This document shows, one piece after another, positions 55,498-64,000 of a DNA stretch of 64,000 bases (within the stretch, counting starts at the first letter, position 1; every line of letters begins with the position of its first letter). The notes beneath the pieces were generated by a model. It was not told the origin of the DNA and ran no database searches. It worked only from the letters and a program-made list of their open reading frames with translations. The DNA is from Scedosporium boydii. Lineage: Eukaryota; Ascomycota; Sordariomycetes; Microascales; Microascaceae. A program made the position numbers and the translations under genes. The stretch spans positions 1-64,000 of the forward strand of contig NJFT01000079.1 in the NCBI GenBank assembly GCA_002221725.1. Reading direction: 5' to 3'.

Positions 55498-58400
55498 CTA
55501 GACGGTGCTGTTCACTCGGGCTACCCGACCGGCCTTGTACAGTCTGCTGTGTATTTTCCGGAGAAGGGTGGCGGTGGTCCAAGTCTCATGCCCATCATAG
55601 CCCACTATCTTGACCTTTTTCCGAAAATTAGGCTTGTCGACCGCGCCGCAGACATTTAGGTCTCCGACGATCACGAGGCCGCATCTCTGTCTGGTGAACA
55701 TCACGTTGAGACGCTGCGCGTCGCTCGTAAAGCCCGGGCCAGAAGCCGAAGTGGTACCCATCACTACAACAACAATGTCCGCCTCCCTGCCCTGGTAGCC
55801 GTCGACTGTCGATGCGGGTGGCATCGCCCTGAGTGCCGAGTATTCGGGTTGCTTGACCATCTGCCCAACCAGTTGAACGTTGGCTGCATATGGGGAAATG
55901 ATGGCAAGCCGAGCTGCATCAGCCTTCTTGGATTTCACGAAGGCCATCGCAAAGTCCAGAGCCGCTTTGACCTGGCCAGGGCATCTCTTGGACCCGGTCA
56001 TCTCGTCGATAAACACACGAGAGCCCTGGCAATGCAGGAAGACAGGGAGCAATTGCCCGGAGGGACAGGGCTTTACCCCGGGATGTCTTGCCCGGATGTA
56101 GGCGTCTAGATCTCTGCCGATGTTGAACTGGGGAAGATTGATGGTACAATTTGCACCATACTGGAACTTCACCTCAGGATAAACCTCCTCAGCAATCCAG
56201 TCAAACAGGCCCTCGGCCATACGCAATTGCTTATGTAGGCGAAATACGGGCATTCCTGTGGCCTGGAAGAATTCCAGAGGTGAAATCTTCCCGTCATCTA
56301 CTAGACGGTGGATGAAGTTGCCGGCGGAGTCCTTTTCAAGGCCAGTCATGATAGTCGGCGGCAATTGCCTCGGATCGCCGCCAAGTAAACAAGGGAGTAG
56401 GGTATTCCCCCAGACGCAAGCCAGGTCGGCCCGGTTCATGTTGGCGGCCTCGTCAACTGCCACTCCCCTTGCCGTTTTGCCCCTAAAGCGCGGGTACGCC
56501 TTGCCCACAGTTGTCATGGCGGGAATGGTACATAGAATGTCAGCGTGGCTAACAATCCATTCAAAGACATGCCTGACCAGGTGCGGCTGGATCGGGCCAG
56601 GTCCTCCTTGGTACTCTTCCCAGGTCATGGAGCCAGACGCCACAGCTCGCAGACGCTCGTACTCTACGTCCTTGGCCATCTTGAGACGGAGCTTGTGTAA
56701 GGCTAGGCAATCGTCAGGGTGAAGCTGACGAATGTTTTCAGTTGCCTGGCTTTGAAGGCAGACGAGGGCCCAGAAAGCCACGGAGAGATGGAGTTTCCAT
56801 TGTGACGGGTTACCCCATCCTCGACTCGGAGCTGCATTGTCGGCATCGGTAGGCTCCTCGAGCAAATGCAGAAAGGCGGAGTACTCGTGTTCGAGGCGGT
56901 AACCGCGGACGACCAACCTTCGGCGTGCCTGGTCTTCAGCGCCATGGGGCTTGCCCTTGTTGTAGCGGTTACACACAGCAGTGGTGACTTTGTCCAGGCG
57001 TTCGGCGAAGTCTACCGCGACGTTCGATGGACCGGAAGCGAGGATGGGCCCGAGACTAGCCTGCATGGCAAGCGTTGCCACTGCCAGCACCGTCGTTTTA
57101 CCGAAGGCAGGTCCCTATTGGGGATGTTAGTATTCTCATTAAAAGATCGACAGAAGGAAGTGGAAAAAAGGCCATTAGACATATTGCAACCACCATGCCG
57201 AGGCCTAGGGCTCTATGGCTTAGATACTTGCGAAGCCTGGTACCATCTTCGGGTAGGACTTCCTGCATCAAGACCTCGACGTATTTCTGGTCTTTGATGT
57301 GGAGAAAGTTGACTACCGGAAGAGATCGCATGGTTCCAGACCTTGACTTGTCTACTGTGAGAGAGTCCAGAGCTTCGGCTGCCGTGTCGATACCTACTAA
57401 AGGCTAATGGGTTGGGGAGCACGATGTGAGGCGAGACGTACCGGCGGAAGCGTCAACCTCAACAAAGTGTTGACCTCCTTTCTCATCACTTTCGGCGAGT
57501 CCGTCCTTTTTTACCATCCAGTCGTAAAATCCGGTCCCCCTCATGAGAGCGCGATGAAGATCCATACGGTATCCGTGGCGCTCATGGAAACTGGCCATTG
57601 ACGCCGCAGACATATCCTCTATGGCCTCGAACGCTTCGGGATTTGTAGGTCTGGACTCGGGATGAAAGTCACAGATCGCGTTAACCTTGCGTTTGAGCTC
57701 AGGCAATTGGGCATCAAAGACCAGGGCGACGCAGTTCTAGTGGTTGCTACCTGCCTTCGATGCACGGTTGGCCTCTAAGCGGCCGGCGAACGTCTTGACC
57801 GCGTACTGGGGACCGACCGTGGGGCGTCGTACTTTGAGCACGACTTCACATTTTTCGGTCGGATGGGCCGCTAGGAGCTGAACACCTTCCGGATGTTCAA
57901 CCAGCATGGCGTCCCAGCAGGCCTCGGGATCTACCTGCTCGGCGGTACCGTAGAGGTTGACGCGTAACACCCCACCTTTCGCCAGTCGACGCCAAGGAGC
58001 CTCGCACTTTGCCTTGAATTGCGGCGTCAGAGCGACGACAGCGTAGAAGCTCTTGGCGTCGGAGGGACCAAGGGATCCGATCGGCACAAAGTAGGCTGGT
58101 AATCGGCGTTTTGCGATTTCCTCTACCGCTAGGTGAAGCCAGAAGATATCCTGGACGTTCGCTTATGTCACTACCGCCAGATAAGCGTTGTCATCAGAAT
58201 ACCTATCGTCATCGTTAGTCAGTAAGCGAGATTGCAGGAAGATTGGAGGCACTTACGAATAGGCTGGCAGAAACTGCCGATCGCTCTCTGCCGTCTCCAA
58301 GAGCCGCTTATACCTTTCCGGCTTCCAATCATGTTGGTCGCCGTACGGGTAATGGAAGAGGGGAGGGAGTAGTTCCTCCCTTAGCTCCCATTGCGTCTCC

Positions 58401-59102
58401 CGAAGCTGGTAGTCAACTAGGAAATAGAAGGTATCCCGACTTAGAAAGCCGATAAGCGACACGTCATCCACGATGGGCTGATTGTCGTTTACCCAACCCT
58501 CGAGTCCCCGGTCCTCTGGATTTGCGAATGGTATGCCAAATCCTTCCACTCGGATAGGGCTCCTCAGCATGGCCGAGACTAATGTCAAGCCCTTCTTCGC
58601 GTTCTTGGCATTTGGGAAGAGAGCGAGCTGCTCTGGCTTCGCTTCATGGCAGAACAAGGCAAGATCGCCACGAGGAAACTTGACAGTAATCTTGTAGGTG
58701 TCAAGTTGCCGAATGCCTGGTCCAGAGGGGCCGTCCTTGCCACCTGCATTGGGCGTTCGATCAACTGCACATCACTTGTTAGCAAGACAACATTGTAGGA
58801 CGCAAAGAAAATGAGTCAAAGAGAACGAAAGGCTTACAATGGTAGCGGACGCCAAAACCAGAGTCATCGTTGCTTTTCTGACCCTTCCCCAAAGGGAATT
58901 CGAGGCCAAAGCCTATCCACGGATCCGTATCGGCGGCTCTGTAGCTAAAGATTCGGGCGCCGATCTTTGGGAGGTTCGTGCCTAGGGACTTCCCTGCAGC
59001 AAGGACAGGACTGAACTCGTCGCTAGCGAAGACGGCACAGTCCTTGACGAAGGTTTTGTTGTTCCAAGCCGTAGTAGAACCTGCCTTGGCGGAAGACGTC
59101 AT
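55498..59102 (-). pseudogene. Large SF1 helicase gene (UPF1/DNA2-like) with two in-frame stops
   Basis: Five exons, 59102-58838, 58764-58257, 58202-57442, 57396-57191 and 57114-55498, join in one frame over introns of 73, 54, 45 and 76 bases to about 1118 codons. The frame is interrupted only by a TAA at 58163-58165 and a TAG at 57737-57739, both in exon 3. Helicase motifs are in exon 5: P-loop GPAFGKTT at its first codons, DEAAN Walker B, GDPRQLPPT motif III, VDGYQGREADIVVV motif V and NVMFTRQR motif VI. Members of this group bind and unwind nucleic acid. The N-terminal 600 residues are a fungal-specific region I do not recognise. Both stops could come from a Gln codon (CAA or CAG) by one C-to-T change. 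The P-loop as spliced is one Gly short of the consensus. The gene is probably inactive as full-length, unless the stops are assembly errors. Confidence 0.75.
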
Positions 59103-60950
59103 CTAGAGCTATCAGCGTCGTTCAAGGCACATTGGGCCAGTGGAAAAACACACCGTGACAAGTGGGGAGCGTTGATCTCGAGGTGGAATAGGGTTCTCAG
59201 CTATTCAGAATTAGCCGGAGGCAAAGACGTCGAGCGGGACTGGTAATGGGTACCTAACGGAGCGCTTAATCGCGCCTATCGAGCGTTAGCAAATGGAACG
59301 CCGCGGAGAGGTGGTTAGAGAGAGCGCGTACCAAACAACGCTTCAACCTCAACAGAGTATTGACCGTTCACCATTGTCGGGGGTTAGCGAGATACATTCG
59401 AACGGGAGGGTAGAGGGTCATGCCAAATAACGTATGAATCTCAACAGAGATTGGTCGTCCACACCTATGAAACGTTGGCGAATGCAGGAGCACAACAGGA
59501 GCCTCCCGGGCGATACCAGATGAAGTCGAGGCAGAGGTAGATGTTGGAATGTCAGAGATCGCAGAGTTCCCGAAATACCACTGTAAAACAGGCCTTTTAG
59601 ACGGCAGAGGGTCTTGCGATGTCGCACCATAGAAAGGAAAACGTTTTTGGAATGGGAATCGGGTTCGGCAAGGGTTTGTGACGTGGAAACTGTTTCGGCA
59701 GGGACAATGGAAGAAATTACTGTACCAGATAACGGATGGCAGTGGCGTGCTAATTCCTTCCTAATTAGCCACCACAATCATGGCTCCTTCCCCAATTATA
59801 TAATAGTAGATACATACCACTTTCCTTAGCCGGACAGGAGCGGGCTGAGTCTCAGCTTCCCAAGAAAGGAGACCATCTGTTTTGTGAGAACGTAGGCTTC
59901 TGCGGTCAAAAACAGAAAGAACAATTTGAAGGTTCACCCTACCAGATACGCGGCAGGAGGAACAGCGGTTAAAAATTGACGTGCGGATAATGGTAGCTGG
60001 GGATTGTGGTAGAAAGAGATGTATTGTCAATTGGTGCCTAGGAGGTTGTCTGTGATTTGATGGCAGAATGAAAGATGGGTTTGGGTCTGCGAGAAAGATT
60101 GAAGAGAAGTCCAAAACTGTTGAGCAGAGTCGAGGGTGGTTGAGATGTATCATGCTCTCAGAGGACGTCACAGTGGGCTGAATAAACGTACTCACCTTCC
60201 CCTCTTACCTTCCCTTCTCGTTGCATCTTCTCTGTTTACCTTCCGCCTCATTTCCGCCTCATCTTTCCACCCTTCGTTCCTTCGTTCCTTCCTCCTCGCT
60301 TTCCCCTTCCATCCTGGCCCTTCAACTCCAAAGCAAGAAAGATTTATCCTCAACGGAAGGGTGGCTCTTGGGAACCTGCAGCGGGCGTTGGGCGTATGTC
60401 TCAATGTCTCACAGAAACGCACATTCCAAGCGATCAACTGGGCTTAAGGCACGCTAGCGATGTGAACACTGAGAAAGTGGCTTGGGAGAAGATCCGGCCT
60501 CCTGTTGTTGTGGCGAATGCAGTTTTCAATAGATCGTCAAGCAGGCATGTGGTAATCTTGTGTTCGTGAGTATGATGTAGATCCAGTGGTGGAGGAAGGC
60601 ACAGTGTGCCTTGAATCTACGGGCAGTACACCACGAAGTATCTCGGTTGGCCCTGGATCCCGACGCCATGGGGGTGTCTACTTTGGCGTAGTATCTACTC
60701 ACCATTTGAGGGAGATGCTTCGTCTTAACTTCGCCGATTCAGATAGTTTGTTGCCTGCGACCTCGTCTTATGCTGTTGCGGAGCTGGTACTCGACCCCAT
60801 ATGGAGAAGGGAAGTCGAGCAAGTTGCTCTGGAACACCGTCATGGCCGCACATCACGACTCACTAGCCACGAGTGCACAACGGAGCATCAAAGCGAACCG
60901 AGACACTACTCCTGGACCATATTTTGAGATTGGAAAGTAGTAACCAGACG
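59103..60950. other. 1.8 kb interval with one unplaced frame
   Basis: The left part is the upstream region of the helicase gene. A frame at 60586-60927 (plus) has a protein-like stretch (GGVYFGVVSTHHLREMLRL, then EVEQVALEHR) that vaguely recalls the middle region of fungal Zn2Cys6 regulators. It has no ATG at its open end and no zinc cluster upstream. I treat it as unassigned. Direct repeats of TTCGTTCC occur near 60275-60292. Confidence 0.35.
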
Positions 60951-61598
60951 CTATGGCTTATCCTCATATCCCGGAATCGTCTCTGTTGAATTGTCCTTCA
61001 TCGCTTTCCCATCCACCATAATTGCCTCGGCCGGTTGAAGCACGTAGAGCATTCTCGCCCACGACGTCGAACTCCGATTCCTCCACGCGTGGTTGGTCCC
61101 ACGCTGAATTGAGATATCACCCTTCTTCATATGCCGCGACGCGCCAGAGTCCAATATCAGATCAATTTCCCCCTCCAAGACGACGCCGTAGTCGAGACTG
61201 ATCGTTCGGTGCATTGGCGAAAGAGCGCCCGGAGGCATGTCGACGACGCGGAGAACAGTACCTGCACAAGTTGCAAAATCAGACGTCCGTAATTACGTCA
61301 TTTGCTTCATTCATACGGGAACTGAAGGAACAATCAAAGATGTCACACCTGTCGGGATTGTTATTCCTGGGAGGTTCTCGGTGAAGTGCTGGTAAGTGGA
61401 GACGTCTTTGTCGCCTGACAGAGAGACTGGGAATTTGTTCGTCGCGTAGCAAAGGGCAAAGCCCACGCCGTCTGGGAGAGTCTGGTATGGCACTCCATCG
61501 GGTAGGGTGTCTGAAAATGCCGTCTTGCCCTCGTTGTCGTGGGTCGTGATGAACCGGTTTATCTGCCTGATGTCCTTGGGAATTGTTGGCGTAGACAT
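60951..61598 (-). CDS. Cupin-domain protein
   Basis: Two exons, 61598-61349 and 61261-60951, with an 87-base intron, give 186 residues. The second exon holds a small cupin barrel: VVDMPPGALSPMHRT, then LEGEIDLILDSG, MKKGDISIQRGTNHAWRN and MLYVLQP. His and Glu residues at typical cupin metal positions are partly present (MHRT, EGE, NHAW). Proteins of this type are frequent in fungal catabolic and secondary-metabolite clusters next to SDRs, FAD monooxygenases and decarboxylase-like proteins, as is the case here; their reaction is generally unknown. No signal peptide is present, so it is probably cytosolic. Confidence 0.88.
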
Positions 61599-62342
61599 TT
61601 TGACTTTAACTCTATAGCTTGTCGATCTGTAGATACCAATATCGAAGGGTGAGGCGCATTCGAGGGTGCTTTCTTATGGGAGATGTAGAGACCGTATTGT
61701 TATGTGGCCACTGGTATCATGTCTACTACCGCCCACTTCCCGTGCTACCACACATCCCGATGTGGGGTGTAATGCCAGGTGGGAATATCGGTGCTGGAAT
61801 TACTAATGTCTAAAGGTTAACAGGGGATCGGATGGATCGGACGCACTTGATCGGGTGCTGAATCTCAGTACGGAGTGGCTGCTCCCACGGCGTCAAATAG
61901 CGAAGCGAGATCTTTCGGCTGGATACCCGCAAATGGAGGAGTCGGATGCGGGAGTGGAGAAATCTTGAGGCTACCTCACCCTGTTCTCGTTCAACACCAT
62001 GTCGCCGCGGAGAGTAGGTAGCTTAACCATATTCAAGATTTGCCGCAAAGACCTTTAGGCCACGCAAGTTCAGGTTTGCTAGACGATTTTCTGTGCAAGT
62101 AGCTCAAGAACTAATGTTCCATTTCAGCATTGCAAGGCGCCTGCGGTCAGCAGGGGACTGCTAGAATCCAGATATGAATTCCACCTTCCAGCATCTCCAT
62201 CCGGCAACCAGATACAAATTAGTAATGACGACAGACATACACGTAGGATAGGATAGCCGGGAAGTATTAAAATAAGCAATTCTTTAATAACTTGACTTGC
62301 TTTAATATCTCAAAAGAGAACAGGGTTACGATGAATTTTCCT
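61599..62342. other. Intergenic
   Basis: This is the upstream region of the cupin gene and the 3' flank of the decarboxylase-like relic. No gene was seen. Confidence 0.45.
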
Positions 62343-62920
62343 CTAGTCGACCCGCCTTGCGCTCGAGACATCTGGTACACCAGTCCCTTCAACTACCTTC
62401 ACGCTAAGAACCTCGTAGACATGCAGCTCGGCGAGCCTAGACATAACATGGCGCAACGTTGGAAGAGATTCCCAGTCCAAGGGATCAAGGTGACAGAGGT
62501 TTTTTCTGCCCTGTACGGCTTGTGTACTTGGCTCGGCACGGCCTTTCCCTCTTCCGTGTGCGACACGAACGTTGCGTGTTCGACGTCCGCCGTTCCACGA
62601 TCCCCAACCCGCGGGATATACTTGTACGCGGAAATCCCTTGATCACCTTCTCCGCCAATTGTTCCGTTGTCATCGTATGGATCAACTTCCCCGAGTCCAT
62701 CAAGAAGGAAAGTGCCAAACGTCGCTCCTTGCCATCCTATCTGAATCCTGTAGCTGTTTCCACGGCGCCACAGGTCAATCGAACAGTAGAGTTTGGGCAT
62801 TCCTAGCTCTTCTCGTCCACTGACAACGGGGTCAGTTAGGCTTTCGAACATGAGAGGCAAAAAAGGTTCCACCCAGGTTTTCCCCGGTTTTCCGGACGTA
62901 TTGGAGGTATTGGACGTCAT
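62343..62920 (-). pseudogene. Truncated, frameshifted acetoacetate-decarboxylase-like gene
   Basis: From the ATG at 62920 the frame reads WVEPFLPLMFESLTDPVVSG, REELGMPKLY, IGWQGATFGTF and TIGGEGDQGISAYKYIP, which match the fungal acetoacetate-decarboxylase (ADC) family core. Near 62490 the matching frame changes: after TSVT the family-like text (LDWESLPTLRHV, AELHVYEVL) continues one base out of frame and ends at a TAG at 62343. A single-base loss in the TTGATCC region explains this. The N-terminal third of a normal ADC protein (roughly 100 residues before WVEPFLP) is missing, replaced by the start of an FAD enzyme just upstream. The product, if any, should be inactive. Confidence 0.7.
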
Positions 62921-63060
62921 GGTGGCCTCGTGATCTTTTTGGCGGAGCGGAGGAAGATGGCCGCACTCAGGCCCGCGATGCCTGCACCGACAATAACGAC
63001 TTTCAATGGCCGAGGTTCCCCCAAGGTCTGGGCACCGTTTCCTACACCATTTGTCGACAT
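62917..63060 (-). pseudogene. 5' fragment of an FAD-dependent monooxygenase
   Basis: From the ATG at 63060 the frame gives 47 residues. It includes the classic FAD Rossmann start KVVIVGAGIAGLSAAIFLR, with GxGxxG, as in salicylate-hydroxylase-type monooxygenases of about 400-450 residues. It then stops at a TGA that overlaps the ATG of the ADC-like relic by design of the reading frames. Everything after the first beta-alpha unit is absent. The simplest reading is a deletion that joined the beginning of one gene to the inside of the next one on the same strand. It could instead be the first exon of a gene whose remainder was lost. Confidence 0.7.
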
Positions 63061-63626
63061 AATTTCAAGGAATTGTATACTGATGATGACTGGGATCAAA
63101 GCCGACAAAGAAAGTATATAGAATATTCACAACAGTTCGCTAATCGTGGGAAAGTAACTAGTGTTTATTAGCTGCCAGGTGTAGACAGCAGATGCAGCAC
63201 AACAGCTTCGGATTATACGATCATTGTTATCTGTACCTCGCACCCCGGGCCCGGCCCCGTCGTCAATTTCTTCTTCACAGAGATGTGCGGTCCCGCGATT
63301 CATACGCCTGTCCATTTTGGGCTGGCGCCGTTGATCGATCTGCTCCCCAGTCCCCACCACTGCTTCGTAAACTCTCTTCGGGATGTGGGGGTTGGAGGGC
63401 GGGGAAATGCCGAACAGGACAAGCTAAACTCCGCTCTGCCCAAACTTACCCTCGGTATCTCTACAGAGTGAGTGCGCAGGGCTTGCGTGGTCTTGGGTCC
63501 TATTTGAGCATCGATACTTTGAAGAGCTATTCTCCGCCTTTCGAGCCTGGCAAGCCTCGAGTTTTCGTCTGGATTTTCTGCCATAGGATATTGCTGGCCC
63601 GGTCACACCTGACCCCGCCGACAGCC
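63061..63626. other. Divergent promoter region
   Basis: This is 566 bases between the FAD-fragment start (minus) and the SDR start (plus). It is likely a shared regulatory region of the cluster. No gene was seen. Confidence 0.5.
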
Positions 63627-64000
63627 ATGTCATCGCCCAAGGTTGCTCTAATCACCGCTGCAAGCAGCGGGCTGGGTGCCGCGATTGCTCGCACCTTGGT
63701 AGTTGACCTCGGCATGAGCGTCGTAATAAATTACCACAGGAGTACGGACCGAGCATCGACGCTAGTCCAAGAGCTACAAGATGAGTGTGCTGCAAGGTAC
63801 GCGAAGTCCGGGGCTCCTGTGCCGGTCGTGAAAATGATCCAGGCAGATGTGGGCGAAAAATCTGAAATTTACCGCCTCGTTGAGAAGACGGCAGAGCAAT
63901 TCGATGGCCGGCTTGATGTTGTCATCTCCAACGTTGGCTGGACACGCATGCGCAATTTTTCCGACTTGGAGGATGGGCTCGATGAGGAAGATTGGGATCG
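63627..64000 (+). CDS. Short-chain dehydrogenase/reductase, 5' part (runs off the window)
   Basis: The frame opens with an ATG at 63627 and stays open to the window end (124 codons seen). The N-terminus is an SDR cofactor site, VALITAASSGLGAAIA, with TAASSGLG at residues 10-17 (T-x3-G-x-G type). After the second strand comes INYHRST, which with the Arg suggests NADP preference (inference). The VISNVGW segment is in the place of the usual NNAG motif. The catalytic Tyr-x3-Lys lies beyond the edge. It resembles 3-oxoacyl-reductase-type SDRs of about 260 residues. It is divergent from the FAD/ADC relic and probably belongs to the same cluster as the cupin gene. Confidence 0.85.
   Translation, partial: MSSPKVALITAASSGLGAAIARTLVVDLGMSVVINYHRSTDRASTLVQELQDECAARYAKSGAPVPVVKMIQADVGEKSEIYRLVEKTAEQFDGRLDVVISNVGWTRMRNFSDLEDGLDEEDWD

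Noticed and set aside
58139..58163. Mini-intron removing the first helicase stop
   Set aside because: A GT...AG stretch of 24 bases would keep frame and skip the TAA, but it is well below the size of every other intron in the window (45 or more).

Overview
The window is nuclear DNA of a filamentous ascomycete, most likely a Eurotiomycete close to Aspergillus or Penicillium (inference). Most genes have short introns (45-106 nt) with GT...AG ends. The families are fungal: a subtilisin-type alkaline protease, a class I hydrophobin, HET-domain proteins, a NACHT/WD40 protein, a UstYa/DUF3328 oxidase, an AA12-type dehydrogenase and a TmpA-like membrane protein. I see no operons, tRNAs, rRNAs or CRISPR arrays. 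Gene models below were rebuilt by hand from reading frames and splice sites; species is not determined.

Left part (1-20 kb), metabolic and membrane genes: a GT1 glycosyltransferase; a possible small secreted Cys-rich protein; a protein with a 2-oxoglutarate-oxygenase-like residue pattern; a two-exon cytochrome P450; convergent with it a ten-exon TmpA-like ferric-reductase-type membrane protein; a gene-poor 4.4 kb; a secreted AA12-like sugar dehydrogenase; and an L-2-haloacid-dehalogenase-type HAD protein.

Middle part (20-36 kb): a heavily decayed NLR-type gene (alpha/beta hydrolase, NACHT, WD40) on the minus strand with several nonsense codons and frameshifts; then the intact five-exon alkaline protease; about 5 kb without convincing genes; and an intact short-chain dehydrogenase.

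Right-middle part (36-59 kb), accessory and recognition-type genes: a small secreted or anchored protein, an 867-residue protein with a kinase-like tail, a UstYa-like oxidase, a BTB/POZ gene with an early stop, two HET-domain genes, a hydrophobin between them, LTR-retroelement remnants on both sides of the second HET gene, an F-box protein, and a large SF1 (UPF1/DNA2-like) helicase gene whose model is consistent except for two in-frame stops. Several nonsense changes here can be read as C-to-T (or G-to-A) transitions, compatible with RIP, but they are few and this is not proven.

Right end (60-64 kb): an intact cupin gene, a minus-strand relic that joins the start of an FAD-dependent monooxygenase to a frameshifted acetoacetate-decarboxylase-like segment, and the 5' part of a second SDR running off the window. 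These look like one edge of a small catabolic or secondary-metabolism cluster that has been damaged by deletion.
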